A stretch of DNA of 64,000 bases from Proteles cristata cristata. Its lineage: Eukaryota; Chordata; Mammalia; Carnivora; Hyaenidae. Location of the stretch: assembly GCA_017311185.1 (NCBI GenBank), contig JAESUZ010002552.1, positions 248,001 through 312,000 on the forward strand, in the 5' to 3' direction. The notes under the pieces are model-generated. The model saw only the letters and a program-made list of their open reading frames with translations, did not search any database and was not told the DNA's origin. Positions 1-11,158 of this stretch are shown piece after piece (the stretch's first letter is position 1; every line of letters begins with the position of its first letter). Both the position numbers and the translations under genes were made by a program.

Positions 1-345
1 CATGGGGAGCTCAGACTTCTGCCTTGTTGGTGACCCCTGGGCACCCCCCCCCACAGCCTTTCCCTCCACCTGTCGCTGCCAAGGGGTCCCCTTGGGACTC
101 GAAGACCCAGAGCAGCTCTGGGTTTGAAAATCCTGTTGTGAAATCTCTCCTCTGTGTCCCCTCCACCCAAAGGGCCTGGAGAAAAGTAAGTGGCCAACAA
201 AGGACCACTTATTTTCATAGTTTTGATGTTGCTGTTACTGGTAACACCAGCCAGGCCCTCATGGGCTCCTCCAGACCTTGAGAATCCATGACATCTTTGG
301 GCCCAGAGCCCAGGTTGACAGTCCCCATCCTGGCGCAGCACTCAC
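1..345 (-). other. GRIK4: GRIK4 intron, 5' part, downstream of exon 346-443
   Basis: Intron sequence beginning at the GTGAGT donor at 345 and running off the left edge. No further exon or recognisable repeat is seen in it. Confidence 0.85.
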
Positions 346-443
346 CTCCTTCTCCCCACAGATATTGCTGATGATGGAGCTGGAGGCCGGGCTGGAGGAG
401 GGTCCCAGGACAGCGACCACCCCTTTGGGGAGGATCTGACACA
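346..443 (-). CDS. GRIK4: GRIK4 coding exon, amino-terminal domain (downstream of the two)
   Basis: Internal coding exon of the high-affinity kainate receptor subunit GluK4 (KA1), a postsynaptic and presynaptic membrane protein that forms glutamate-gated cation channels together with GluK1-3. The 98-bp exon opens with TG, completing a Met codon begun in the exon at 11349-11513, then encodes 32 residues starting [13 protein letters not shown] and ending SNICGEKE, in phase 0. The minus-strand acceptor is a pyrimidine-rich tract ending CTACAG (bases 444-445 are the AG); the donor is GAG|GTGAGT at 345. The [11 protein letters not shown] variant fits GRIK4 rather than its paralogue GRIK5, which as I recall has a different sequence here. 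By family knowledge this is roughly residues 84-115, inside the bilobed LIVBP-like domain used for subunit assembly. No stop or frameshift is seen. Confidence 0.96.
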
Positions 444-445
444 CT

Positions 446-900
446 GTAGCCAGCAACAGGACGGAGGGAGCATGGGAAGAAAGAAAGGAAAGAAGGCACT
501 CATCAGGTGGGAGGCAGGTGGGCTCCCCTGCCCGGGTTTCAGGTTCAAGTCCAACCTTCACCTGCCGGACCCTCATCTTCCGCCACCGTCCCCCTAGTCC
601 CCTCCCACCTTTCCAAACCCAGTGCCTCTCCTCTTCTGCACTTTGGGGCCCCAGGACAGCTTTATTGGAGTTTATGGAAGGTATTAAATGAGGAAATGAC
701 CCAGGTTATGACAACATACGGCCACAGCCAGCAGGGTATGTAAATTGCCTTGGCTGTCACTGAAGAACAGAGGCTGATGGCGGAAATCAGCAGATTCCCT
801 CCGGCCAGACCTGCAGGGAGGGTGCCGGGAGCCTCAGCACGGCTGCCTCAGGAGCGGAGGGCCCAGCTCACAGAACAGTCACCTGCTGAGCAGTCTGTTA
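446..900. other. Unique intronic sequence
   Basis: No gene or confident repeat. The stretch 660-800 is moderately AT-rich and could be conserved; 446-470 is the polypyrimidine tract of the adjacent exon when read on the minus strand. Confidence 0.5.
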
Positions 901-1038
901 GCCCCTAAAATCTAAAGAGGAACAGGAGGGAGAGAGGCAGATACACAGAGGGATAAAGGGAGGCAGAGATGATGCAGAGATCAGACTCAGCTAACGCCAA
1001 GGGGAGCAGGAGAGAGATAAGCAGAAAGAGAAAACAAG

Positions 1039-1061
1039 ACGCAGAGAGAGAGAGAGAGAGG
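1039..1061. repeat. (GA)n microsatellite
   Basis: Short GA run inside a purine-rich stretch at about 910-1070. Confidence 0.85.
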
Positions 1062-1129
1062 CAAGGAGGGGTCTCATGTGTCAATGCCATCCTCTGTCAC
1101 TCTTGCTCACCCAGACCCCAACTTGGTGC

Positions 1130-1545
1130 ACCTGCTTTCCTGAATGTGTCCGGTGCTTTGTGATCTTGGGCTTCCCCATGGAGAAGGAACCCTTCCTTCC
1201 TCTACTCTGGACAGTCACCCTCCTGTCAAACAGTACCTCAAATGTCTCCTCCTTACTTACACCTTCCCTAGCTCCTTTATGTGGGATTAATCTTCCCCAT
1301 CTCCCCCAAGGCTCCTGAGGCCCCTGATGTGTCCCTCTGTACTAAAACATTCGTAAATCTCCTAATTCAGCTTGCTGCTTACACGTCTTTCTGCTCTCAC
1401 TAGATTCCAAGCCCTGTAAGAGCCACACTTGTCTCTAAGACCCCACTTCTCACCTCCTCACTGGCCAGCACAAGGTTTTCTAGGTGCCCAGCTCACAGCC
1501 ATTGAATGAATGAGTGGATGGATGGACGACTATGCAATCAGAAGA
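1130..1545 (+). repeat. L2 LINE 3' fragment
   Basis: Pyrimidine-rich text with L2 3'-end hallmarks (ttccaagccctgtaagagcc, then a partial last segment ending attgaatgaatgag). Diverged; the 5' boundary is approximate. Confidence 0.45.
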
Positions 1546-2351
1546 GGAGAGAATCTCAGATTTAAAACACTACAGACCAAGCACGAAAGGATAAGAGAAA
1601 AAGGAGGTGACAGAGAGAGCTTGAGATAATTCTCAGGATACGCACCATGAAATCAGAACCCAAGAGTTGCCCCCTGGAATATGCATGGAGGTTCTCGGAC
1701 ACACTGCAAGGCACTCTTCACTGCAAAACTCAGACCTTGACTCTGGACGCATTTTCTTCCTACTCACGTCAAGAGTCGGGCTGAACCATTTCCAAGGCCA
1801 GAAAACGGAGGTTAAGGGATCAGTCCGAGGTTCCCTACTGAGGTGGCTGCGAAGCTGCACCTGCCACCTAGATGTCCTTTCTCCTCTGGTAGGGTCCTAA
1901 CCATTGGTCCACACAGCCATGTGATGACCCTCAGGGGGCACAGGTGGTGGGTGGAGCATCAGAGTTCAAAGTCCAAATCCCAGTGTTGCCGTTTTACCAC
2001 ACAAACCACAGACCTGCAGGCTCTTCCCTCCACACTGTGGATCTCAGCTGGCCAAGGGGCTATGGGCCGTGGGCACCCCAGGGAGACTCATCTATACTAT
2101 GTCTGAACCATTCCCAGTGACCAAGTAGCCACAAGCAGGGTTCATCTCTGACGAGTGCTCTTCCAAGTTGAAGTAGTTTGCATGTACGTTAGCTCACGCG
2201 ATCTCAGCCAACTTAACTCTTACTGGCCGCTGGAAGGGCTAAGTTCGTTGGCCGTCAGACTCATACACCAGCTGCAGGGGTGGGTCTTAGTAGTTTTTGA
2301 TTTTACCAATCAGGAAACAGCACCCAAGGAGTGTTCAGTGACTCCTCTTTA

Positions 2352-2575
2352 AAATTTTTTTTTTTAATGTTTTATTTATTTCTAGGAGAGAGAGAGAGAG
2401 AGGCAGCATGAGCAGGGGAGGGTCAGAGAGAGAGGGAGCCACAGACCGAAACAGGCTCCAGGCTCCGAGCTGGCAGCCAGCACAGAGCCTGACGCGGGGC
2501 TCGAACCCACAAACCGCGAGATCATGACCTAAGCGAAAGTCGGACGCTTAACCGACTAAGCCACCCAGGCGCCCC
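2352..2575 (-). repeat. CAN-SINE (younger felid subgroup)
   Basis: Reverse-oriented tRNA-derived SINE: a poly-T tail, a GA-rich body, then a head with a B-box-like ggctcgaaccc and the terminus actaagccacccaggcgccc. It is flanked by a 16-bp target-site duplication, cagtgactcctcttta, at 2336-2351 and 2576-2591. The 'tttcgcttag' head and 'ctagaaataaa' tail mark the subgroup shared with the copies near 19.4, 36.7, 48.1 and 56.7 kb. It is sense relative to GRIK4. Confidence 0.97.
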
Positions 2576-2689
2576 CAGTGACTCCTCTTTAGAGGAGTTG
2601 GGGACCTAACAAAGGTCAGAGCCAGCATTGGAATTCAAGTGTGTTTACCCCATCCTGTCCGGTGCCCATTTTGCTGTCTCGAAGCCGCC

Positions 2690-2960
2690 CAACTTCTTGT
2701 GGCCACCTCACCCCTCCCTACCCAGCCCTCCAGTCCAGACTCCTATCCCATCTCTTTCTACTCAGTTTGCTTCCCAAGGTCACCAGTGACCCCTTAGTGC
2801 TTTTAACATCTCATTTTGCAGCATCTGATGCTGCTGATAGCTTTGTTCTTTTGAATTTCATAACACCATCCAACCCTGATTCTCATCTGCTTCTCTGGTC
2901 AGTCTTTTTCACTTTCTTTGCTGACTCCTCTTCCTTCTCCACCTAATAAATCCAGGTCTT
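2690..2960 (+). repeat. L2 LINE ORF2 fragment
   Basis: Matches the sense strand of the L2 reverse-transcriptase region: aaggtcaccagtgacc, followed by a decayed version of the 'phenylalanine-aspartate ... leucine-leucine' segment. Non-functional. Confidence 0.6.
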
Positions 2961-3139
2961 ATCTGTGCCTCCCTCTCCTTAGGCAATCTCACCCTTGTCT
3001 TGACCTCTGCTCTCATCCCTGCCCAGGTGATGTTGTACTCTGACCTATGTCCTTGGTTCAAGGTCAAGTTGCAACCCCCTGCCAGACATTGCCACAGGGA
3101 CTTAGCTCTGGTATCACACACTCATCATGTCCATGGCAG

Positions 3140-3362
3140 AGAGGCAGAAAGCACGGTTATTAAGAGCATGGACTCTGATGCAAGACTGTCTGGGTTTGAG
3201 TCTCAGCTCTGTCATTTCTAGCTATGAGACCCTGAGCGAGTTACCAACCCTCTTTGGGCCGCTCCCTCATCTATAGAACCGGGATTCTAACAGCACCTCT
3301 CTCGTAGGGGTGGCGTGAGAATGAACGTGAGTTAACATACAGAGTGTTTGGGATGGTACTGA
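3140..3362 (+). repeat. MIR SINE
   Basis: Near full-length MIR order: ttaagagcatggactctg, then gggtttgagtctcagctctg, gagcgagttaccaaccctctttg, ctccctcatctataga and the gtgagaatgaacgtgag segment. Confidence 0.9.
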
Positions 3363-3384
3363 CCCGCTGCACGACCTAATTATG

Positions 3385-3600
3385 CCCACTGCACGCGTGC
3401 TATATACTTCTCATCATCTGATTTGACCTTCCCACTTCTGGGAAGAAGATCCGTTATTTGCCCCTCGCTACAGGTGGGGAAACTGAGGCTTAGGAAATTT
3501 ACACAACTTGCTCAAGATCACAGGTAATACATGGCAGAGGTGGGCTTGGACTCAGACCCATCAGGCTCCAAAGCACAGGCTCTGAAGCATTCCCCTTCAT
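3385..3600 (-). repeat. MIR SINE (reverse)
   Basis: Reverse MIR with the core ggggaaactgaggcttagg, then ctcaagatcacaggtaa and ggctccaaagcacaggctct. With the preceding plus-strand MIR it forms an inverted pair. Confidence 0.85.
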
Positions 3601-3639
3601 CCCACCTAGCTCTACAAGGTCCAGCCGAAGTCACCCGGG

Positions 3640-3982
3640 ATTCTTCCCTGCCTTCTCTCACCGACTCTGCCCACTCACCACACTTGTCAGTGGCAGCCAC
3701 GTTCTTACCACCTGCCCTGCTTGCCCCCTGCCCCCTCCCTTCCCCTCCCATGGGGACTGCTCCCGTCAGCCCCCTTTTCCACCTGTCTCCTAAGGCAGGG
3801 TCCTCCGTCTCCAGGATTCTTCATGTCCAATCCGTTGTCCACACTGAGACAAATGATAATCCCACAGCATGGGTGTGTGCATTCCCGCGGGGCAGAAAGC
3901 TTGTCTTATTTACCTCCGTATCCTCCATACCTAACACAGGGCCTGATTCACAGTTATGCGCTCAATAAATAGTTGCTGAACC
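3640..3982 (+). repeat. L2 LINE 3' end
   Basis: Pyrimidine-rich L2 3' region ending with ctccatacctaacacaggg and gctcaataaatagttgctga, the usual L2 terminus. Confidence 0.75.
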
Positions 3983-4014
3983 ACCCTGATGCTGCTCGAC
4001 ACTTCCCGTGGAAA

Positions 4015-4645
4015 ATTGGAAATAAGCTACAGGTCCAGTCACAAGGGAATACTTACCTTAAATGTCGGTCATATAACCACACGGAGTATTATTTAGGTAT
4101 TTAAAATGCTTAGGAACAGTTTATAACAGTATTAAAAATATTTATGAAATAATATTAAGAGAAAGAAGCAGGATATGAAATTATACATATATCTATATGA
4201 AGGCTACAACTGAGCAAATACAAAAAAAAAAAAAAAAACAAGCGCTCAGGAATGACTGGAAGAAGATGTTGTAAAAACCCACGTTTACTGAGTGCTAATT
4301 ATGCGCGGTATATGAATGGATGTATTTAATTCTCACAACGACCAGATGTGATAGGAACTATGACTGTCAACTTCATTTTACAGATGAGAGAAAGGGATAG
4401 AAAAGTTAAAGGGCAGAGTTGGGATTCACACCCTCAGTCCCTGACCCCAGGTCGGCACCTTCACCTCAGCACTCTGCAGCCTCCCAAGGTCCCATGGTGA
4501 TTAACTGGGATGTTAATGGGGATTGCTTTGGCCAGTATGACACTGAATGGTTTTCTTCCCTCTCTTTTTTCCCTTTACTTTCTATAATGAGCATCTATTC
4601 ATTTTATAACATGTCATTGTAAAATACAGAATGTCATAAAAAAAA
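4015..4645 (+). repeat. HAL1/L1ME-type old LINE 3' end, interrupted by a MIR
   Basis: Shows the decayed pattern 'tattatttaggtatttaaaatg ... aagaaagcaggatatgaaatta' at 4085-4180 and the terminal 'ttctataatgagcatctatt ... cataaaaaa' at 4580-4650. A reverse MIR sits between the two halves. An internal A-run lies at about 4221-4238. Confidence 0.65.
4268..4480 (-). repeat. MIR SINE inside the HAL1/L1ME remnant
   Basis: tttactgagtgctaattatg, then ttcattttacagatgagag and gggcagagttgggattcaca: a reverse MIR core and flanks. Confidence 0.8.
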
Positions 4646-4713
4646 AAAAAGTTTCTTCCGAGGAGGAAGTAAAATCCAAATGTGTGCGATTTCCTCAAGA
4701 TATTACCTTTCCA

Positions 4714-4784
4714 GGGGCGCCTGGGTAGCTTAGTCAGTTAAGCATGGGACTTTGGCTCAGGTCATGATCTCGCGGTTTGTGGAA
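4714..4784 (+). repeat. CAN-SINE head only
   Basis: ggggcgcctgggtagcttag through ggtcatgatctcgcggtttg, then homology stops abruptly before the body and tail. No target-site duplication was found. Missing the 3' half is unusual for a retroposed SINE and suggests a later deletion. Confidence 0.85.
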
Positions 4785-5295
4785 GACCAGGGTCAGAGAA
4801 GCTGCTGGAATAAAAGACCATAATGGGGTGTTGTAGGGGTGGGGTGGGGGCATTTCTTTCCCACAAGATGCCAGTTCTGGCCTGGATCTCAAGTCCTTTT
4901 CTGAGTCTTCACAGGGAGAGGGAGGGCCTGTCTGTACTGTACCTGGTGTAAGAGGGGTTAAATGTAGGGACTGCTGATTACGCCCTTTAGGGCAGGGGCA
5001 GCTTGCTGAGTGGGGCCGGAACCTCTTCATTTACAGCCTGGCAGTTGATGAGTCATACGGGGGCTCCCTGAGCCCCTTGGTGAATGGCCAGGCCATGGGG
5101 AACTGACAGGGAAGTGGGCCAGAGGGAGCTGAGTCTTTCCCATCAAAACTTGTCACGATGCTGCAGCCTGAGTTGGGTGGGAGGGCAGGGTCTCCAGGTC
5201 TGGTTAGGTGGCAAAGCCAGTGCAAAGTGCAGCCTGACGGTCCCGGAGCAAAGCCGACGACTGCTTCCGTCAACCTGCATCAGAGCCTGCGGGAG

Positions 5296-5388
5296 CGGGG
5301 TGTGTGTGTGTGGGGTGTGTGGGGTGTGGGGGATGTGGGGGTGGGGGTGCAGGGGTGTGTGTGGGTGTGAGGGGGTGGGGGTGGGGTG
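5296..5388. repeat. GT/G-rich minisatellite-like tract
   Basis: Irregular units of ggtgtg, gggtgtgg and gggggt over about 90 bp, with many G runs of three to six on the plus strand. Prone to G-quadruplex or Z-DNA structure and to length variation. Confidence 0.9.
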
Positions 5389-5678
5389 GTGCTTGCAGAG
5401 CCCTGAGCCAAGGAAGGGAGGAAGGGGGCGCATTAAGGGGAGAGTCCCAGGCCTCCGCACCGTCCCCACCCTGCAGGGGGAGGGTCAGAGAACTCGGAAG
5501 TGCCAATGGCTCCTCTCACCTATGGTGTCTCTTCAAAGCCCTCAGCCTGGTCCCAAACCACCGAATCAACAGCACCACCATTTACTGGAACATCCCATGT
5601 GTCAGCCACCGGGCTGGCAGACAGGCTAGCGCCCTGAATCCTTACAGCCACCCTGCGAGGGAGGAGTTACTATACGAA

Positions 5679-5725
<47 letters not shown>
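5679..5725. repeat. (TAC)n trinucleotide microsatellite
   Basis: About 15-16 uninterrupted copies of tac/act. The apparent poly-tyrosine reading frame is an artefact of this repeat. Confidence 0.97.
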
Positions 5726-5726
5726 G

Positions 5727-5905
5727 TGCATAACATTTATCGAGAGTTCACCCAATATCAGGCACTGCTCTAAGTCATTTAATCCACAAAAAACCCTCTT
5801 GAAGTCAGAACTCTTATTCTGATTTTATAGGTCAGGAAAGTGAGGCACAGGTGATAAGCCCAAGGTGCTGGTAGAACAAGGATTAGGATCCTGGCCCATC
5901 CAAGT
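5727..5905 (-). repeat. MIR SINE (reverse)
   Basis: acatttatcgagagttcac, aggcactgctctaagtcatt, then gattttataggtcaggaaag: MIR in reverse. The TAC microsatellite abuts its end. Confidence 0.75.
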
Positions 5906-8000
5906 CCAGAACGTGACCCCTAGGCTACGCCGCTCTCCAACCCCCGGGCCACTGCCCCACAGAGATCTCTGCGTTAGCCACGCCCCAATGTCCCCGAGCC
6001 CCTAGCTAGTCTTGCTTCCTTCCTGGAGCCTCTGCTGGTGCCACCATACAGTCTGCATGGGTGGCCTCTTCTCTTCTCTTCACCCACCAAAACGTTCCAA
6101 GGTCCGGCCCAGAGGCACGACCTAACCACCAGCTTCACCTAAGACCCACGTCGTTCTACCCTCCCGCCACCCATGTCTGAGCCACGTGGCAGAACTCCTG
6201 AACCTCAGGTCACTTTTCAGATGTTTGGATTTTAACTGCCTCCAGGAAAAAGAGTATGAGCCTCAGTTTCCCCACCTGTCACCCAACCACGAGGAGGTCA
6301 GACCAGGTGATTTCAACGCGTTTCTGACGCACCGGCGATGTGGGCAGCTGAGAGGGGGCAGTGAGCAATGTTGGCTGAATGACTCATCACTATTCATACA
6401 ACTTTCTCTTGACTTCTCACTTCTTCGTCTTATGCAGGCTTGGATTTGGTCTACTGAACTGATGGAGGTGGGCTTGCCCTCACCGGAGGCAGCTTCATGT
6501 CACCCAAGGTCGTGCCGACGGAGCCTGTGAGAAGCTTGGGAGCTCACGAAGGAGGAGCAGAGCCCTGTGGCCTGAACACCCCGCTCCGTGCTCCTCTCCA
6601 GGGGCACAGGGGCCACGTGGGGCTGGATAACCAGCACGCCTCCGGGTTTCCAGGGGAAACAGTGTGGACAGCTGATAGCACGCTTGGCCTCACAGAAACA
6701 AGCCGAGGCAGAGGCGAGGGGTTGACAGGGAGGCCCCTGCTTCTGGCTCTGCAGTAAATTAAACTTCAAACTGGCTCTGGCAGCAGCAGGGACAGTGCCT
6801 TCAGGTGTCTGGGTGATAAGGGGGTGGGCGCTCCGTTAAGCTCGGATACCGCAGCCGCGGGAGACACGCTGATCCATGGAACAGACCCCGGCAAGGCCCG
6901 TGGGAACCTCCCTGCGCCAGAAAGGCTGGGGTGGAGATAAGATACAGAAGCAGGGAGGGAAAGGGCCAGGCGGGAAGGAGATGACTTAGTAGGTCTCATC
7001 CATTCCTCTTATTTCAGATCTGCAGGCTGCACAGAGGGAGTCAGGAAGCCAAGCATCATGAAGCCGGAGGCAATGATGGTAAAAGGGCAGGGGTGTAGGG
7101 AACCCCACACGGGTTTGAGAAAGCCTAAAGGGTGACCCTCACTTTAAATAAACCCACTATCTGAAAGTCCAAGTGAACCAGATATAAGAGGAGGTAATTT
7201 TGTACTTGTAACTTTCCAGTGTCCAGGTTGTTAATTAATTAATGGCCTGTCTGGTCCTTCCCACCTCCCAACCTCGTTTTCCATCAAATGAGGAGGTGGA
7301 ACCCCAGACGTCTGCAACTTCGGTTGCTTTGCACTTTGCGATCTTGGATTCTTGAAAGAGTCATTGTTCTCCTCGACTGATAGTCCCGCCCCGAACACGA
7401 TTCATTAAAGCGCAATTTATCCAGGACTTTCTGAAACCCACTGATTGCTATTGAAAGTGGACATCCCTGTACATGGCCGGATCGCTACCGCAAACTTAGA
7501 GCAGGACTCTGCTTTCCACAACCAAGAATGTCACCACTACTCTCTCCTTTGTCCCCTTGGAACAGAGCTCCTGGCGTGGGTGACAGAGGTGAGGCTGGGG
7601 GCATTGTTCAGGGCCACAGACCGACTCAGATAGTTTTAAGTGAATCACGCAAATTGGCCCTGGGCCACCACTGTGGGGAAAACACAGCCCATGACACGGA
7701 GCAGCAACTGGCTTTGGGTGGCCCCTCACATCCTCCAAAGGCTCAACACTGTCTGGTGCATCAAGCCTGGAAAACTGGAAAGGGAAAGGGAATGCCCAGG
7801 CATGGTGGACGTCCTGTGAGATGTGCTGACCTTAAGACAGGCCACTTGGGAAGAACTGGAAGGCAGACGGTGCTGTCATCTCCTGCTGGCTGGACTTTGA
7901 ACACAGGAGAGAAGGAGAGGAGGGTAAGACAGGAAGGAAGCCTGCTCAAAGGAGAAGATGAGAGAAAACCAACAACAAAGTCCCCAGGGGTCGTTGACTG
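5906..8000. other. Unique intronic sequence
   Basis: About 2.1 kb with no gene and no confident repeat, apart from a short MIR-like piece at about 6258-6285 (gagcctcagtttccccacct). The stretch 7150-7420 is AT-richer. Open frames on both strands overlap each other and have no splice or homology support. Confidence 0.55.
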
Positions 8001-8004
8001 ACTG

Positions 8005-8389
8005 TCAGTGACATGCACGGTACTAAACAACTCACCTCCACTGTCTCATGCTGTGCCCTGAATGACCCTAGGAGATGACCATTGCCCTCACTTTACAAAT
8101 GAGGAAACTGTAGAGGTGCCTGGGTGGCTCAGTCAGTTAAGTGTCTGACTCTTGATTTTGGCTCAGGTGATGACTTCCTGGTTCAAGAGTTCAAGCCCTG
8201 CATCACTGCGGCGCCTGCTTGGGATTCTCCTTCTCACCCTTCTCTCTCTGCCTCTCTGCTGCTCATGTTCTCGTGCTCTCTCTCAAAATAAATAAACTTA
8301 AAAAAACAAAAGAAGGGGAAACTATAGTACATCCTGTGCAGTCGCATAGCAGGTAAACGGTAGAGTCGGGATTTAAAACTGGTCAGTCT
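8005..8389 (-). repeat. MIR SINE split by a CAN-SINE
   Basis: ccctcactttacaaatgagg at 8087-8106 is the MIR core in reverse. The element resumes at about 8315 after the SINE insertion, with the tail cgcatagcaggtaaacggtagagtcggg. Confidence 0.7.
8114..8313 (+). repeat. CAN-SINE (older type)
   Basis: aggtgcctgggtggctcagt head, CT-rich body, then aataaataaactt and an A-rich tail. Flanked by an imperfect duplication, gaggaaactgtag at 8101-8113 and ggggaaactatag at 8315-8326 or so. It disrupts a MIR. Confidence 0.93.
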
Positions 8390-8615
8390 GGGGGCATCTG
8401 GGCATCTCAGTCAGTTAAGAATCCAGCTTTGGCTCAGGTCATGATCTCACAGTTTGTGGGTTTGAGCCCCGCGTCGGGCTCTGTGCTGACAGCTAGCTCA
8501 GAGCCTGGAGCCTGTTTCAGATTCTGTATCTCCCTCTCTCTCTGACCCTCCCCTGCTCATGCTCTGTCTCTCTCTCTCAGAAATAAATAAAAACATTTAA
8601 AAAATAAAAAGAAAA
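8390..8615 (+). repeat. CAN-SINE
   Basis: Full-length SINE with ctgtgctgacag and cagagcctggagcctg in the body and an A-rich tail. Duplication: taaaactggtcagtct at 8374-8389 and taaaactggccagtct at 8616-8631. It lies only 75 bp downstream of another SINE. Confidence 0.95.
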
Positions 8616-8869
8616 TAAAACTGGCCAGTCTTTTATTTTTAAAATAAAACTGGATGATTCTAACATCCATGTTCTCACTCTTTATAATACAGACTCCCCA
8701 AAGTAGGGATTGCAGATCTATTGTCCCTCCTTGATCCAGGGACCCTGTCTCGCTCCCATCTCCTTCCCCTAACACAGCCACTGAAGTCTAGTCCCTGCCT
8801 GGCATCAGCTGACAGCACTGCCCCTGTTCTCTCCCTTACTTCGGGAGGGAAACAGCCGGGCTGGAACAT

Positions 8870-9480
8870 TCCTATGAACGTTCTGGGTGGTGCTTAGACT
8901 CCATTGTGGGGGAGCAGCTCTGGCTTCAGATAAAAGGCCTTTGGGGTAGAAGGATCCAGAATCCCTGTTTCTAACAAATGCTAATCATGCCTCAAACACA
9001 GGGAGATGTAAAAGCTGAACCATGGGTTACTGGCTAATAAAATACTTGGCACCTCAAAGAAGGGCATGAAAAAGACGCCCCAAAGCTCTGTAACGGGGAA
9101 TAAAAGTATCCGTTTCCTTCATTCCCCTGATTCATCTAGCTAAATATTTTAGATGTATTGACTTTGCAAAGACAGGCTGCGTGGGTCACTGGGAGAGAAA
9201 ATTTACATCTGCTAATGACCCCCATCCACAATGGACAATGTGCACTCTCTGTTTTGCCAGGAAAGCCCTGAGGAACCAAAGGGAAGGAGGGAGAGAGCTA
9301 ACTTTTCAAAGTCTGCACTGCAGAGCTATTTAGGGACCTAGATCCTTGTCTGAGTCCCATCCTCCTGAACAAAGATCCACTGCAGACTGGACTAGGAGAT
9401 CTTCCACAAGACACTGTTGGTACTTCTGGCTTCATTCAGAAGCTTTCGAGACGTTGGGATCTTCCTTTCACTGTACTAGA
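8870..9480. other. Unique intronic sequence
   Basis: No gene or repeat recognised. The AT-rich part 9090-9250, with ctagctaaatattttagatg and caatggacaatgtgc, is a weak candidate for conserved sequence. Confidence 0.45.
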
Positions 9481-9489
9481 GTTTCATCT

Positions 9490-9600
9490 TTTTGACAGCA
9501 AGGATTCCCATCTGCTCCTTGCTGAATCCCCATTGCCGAGAAGAGAGTCTAAGAGGTGCTCACTGAATATGTATTGACTGAACTGATGAATAAGTGAATG
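9490..9600 (+). repeat. L2/MIR-type 3' end fragment
   Basis: gacagcaaggattcccatctg and ggtgctcactgaatatgtat followed by tgaatgaatg-like text: a LINE2-type terminus. Confidence 0.45.
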
Positions 9601-9879
9601 GCTATTTCAGGTACCAGTTCCCCCATTCCCTCTTCTGGAGAAATCGGTGTCAATAGATCTTGCTGGACTCAACAGTCCTGTTCTGTATGGTCCCTAAGAG
9701 TGTTCACTCTCCCCAGGGGTGGTTATTAGGCCATCTGGCCAACACCGGTGACTTGTGACACCAGCCATGGCAAGATGAGATGGACCCACCAGATCCGCTA
9801 CCTTGGAAATTCAAACCAAGAGGTGCTGATGGAAGCTGCCACTGATGTACACGGTGAGCAGAGACTGTAAACCACCTGA

Positions 9880-9985
9880 TGGCATGGACTGTGTCACCTT
9901 GTTTGCCACACTGTTCCCAGTGCACAATATTCCAAATCATGCTTGAAATGGAGTAAATGCTCAATAAAAGTTTCCTGAATAAATA
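9880..9985 (+). repeat. L2 3' end fragment
   Basis: actgtgtcaccttgtttgcc, then gtaaatgctcaataaaagtt and cctgaataaat: the standard L2 3' terminus. Confidence 0.55.
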
Positions 9986-9989
9986 GGTA

Positions 9990-10540
9990 TGGAGTACATT
10001 GGGCCTACATGGCCATCATCACGCAACAGGTACATGATGAAAGAGCCAGGGAAATCAAGAAGCCAGAGAGGGAACGGCACAGATGTGAGACCCCAAGAGC
10101 CGTAAAGGAGCTAGGAGACAGAGTCCAGCCTTCTTCCCTTCCTGCCCTCTCCGGAGCCATGCGACAGCCTACCCACTGCACGTGGGCCAGTGTGATGTGT
10201 GTCTTCTCTTGCAATACTAATGGCCCAGATCAGAGCCACGTTGAGTCCACACACAGAAGAGCAGGTGTCTTAATGTATATTTCCGAGCAAGTGGCTCTTT
10301 TGTTTTAGTATGGTTTTGCCACTGAGTGTAACCAAAGGTGGACATGTGTCCCAAAGGCAGGAGATGGGGCAAAGCCTTAGGGAAAAGACGTTATCACCTC
10401 TCTGGGCTGGGGGGCTCTTCTCCTTCCCTCTGCACTGGGGTTATTCATTCCAGCTTAGCTAGGGGCCACCAGTGCACCGACTGGGAAGTTCATCCTGTAA
10501 AGTCATCAAGGTGATACCAGCAACACACCAGAGAATTCCA
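9990..10540. other. Unique intronic sequence
   Basis: Nothing recognisable. The short open frames here lack splice signals or protein similarity. Confidence 0.45.
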
Positions 10541-10544
10541 GGGA

Positions 10545-10760
10545 GGGCACAGTGGACTGGGCACTGGCCTTGCAGGGCGGCCATGTAAATGCAGGGTTCA
10601 GGACCTGCTCAGCCCTCAACTAGCTCTGCAGCTGGGCAAGTTATTCAACGTTGAGTCTCTGTTTCTCTGGTCAAGTGGGGCCAATGCTACTTAGCTCTGG
10701 GGTTGGTAGCATTAAAATCAGTGCCCAACACCTGGTAGGGGCTCCACACATGTGACTTGA
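10545..10760 (+). repeat. MIR SINE
   Basis: gctctgcagctgggcaagtt, ttgagtctctgtttctctgg and cagtgcccaacacctggtag: diverged forward MIR. Confidence 0.75.
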
Positions 10761-10774
10761 GTGACTCGTTGTGT

Positions 10775-11000
10775 ATGTCTGTAAAGCCCTGCAACTCACA
10801 AAGGATTCCGTGCTATTTTAAGTGATTTAAACCTCACACCAACCTACAAGATTTGCAAAGTAGAGGCCAGCATTCCCATTTTGCAGATGAAGAAATTGAG
10901 TTAAACAGGAGAAGTAAACTTGTCCAAGGTCACCCACGGAAGAGCCAAACGCTATCCAAAGTCCCACAGTGCGGCCCTCAACACAAAATTGCAAGACAGG
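10775..11000 (-). repeat. MIR SINE (reverse)
   Basis: cccattttgcagatgaagaa, then ttgtccaaggtcacccacgg: reverse MIR core. It forms an inverted pair with the MIR immediately before it. Confidence 0.8.
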
Positions 11001-11099
11001 TGCTCTGATGTGCACGGGCTACGCTAGTCCTGGGCTGGCCGATCTTGCTTCATCACACACAAGGTTTCATTCGGCGATTTATGTACAATACGTCCAGGA

Positions 11100-11158
11100 G
11101 TTGGATGAATCAACAGATGAAGGAATGAATGGGTGGATGAAGGAATGAATGAGTATCC
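11100..11158. repeat. Degenerate (GAATGAAT)n-type repeat
   Basis: Two close copies of gatgaaggaatgaatg with a further partial unit. Confidence 0.5.

Noticed and set aside
5304..5726. 140-codon frame ending in poly-tyrosine
   Set aside because: Produced by the GT-rich tract and the (TAC)n microsatellite.
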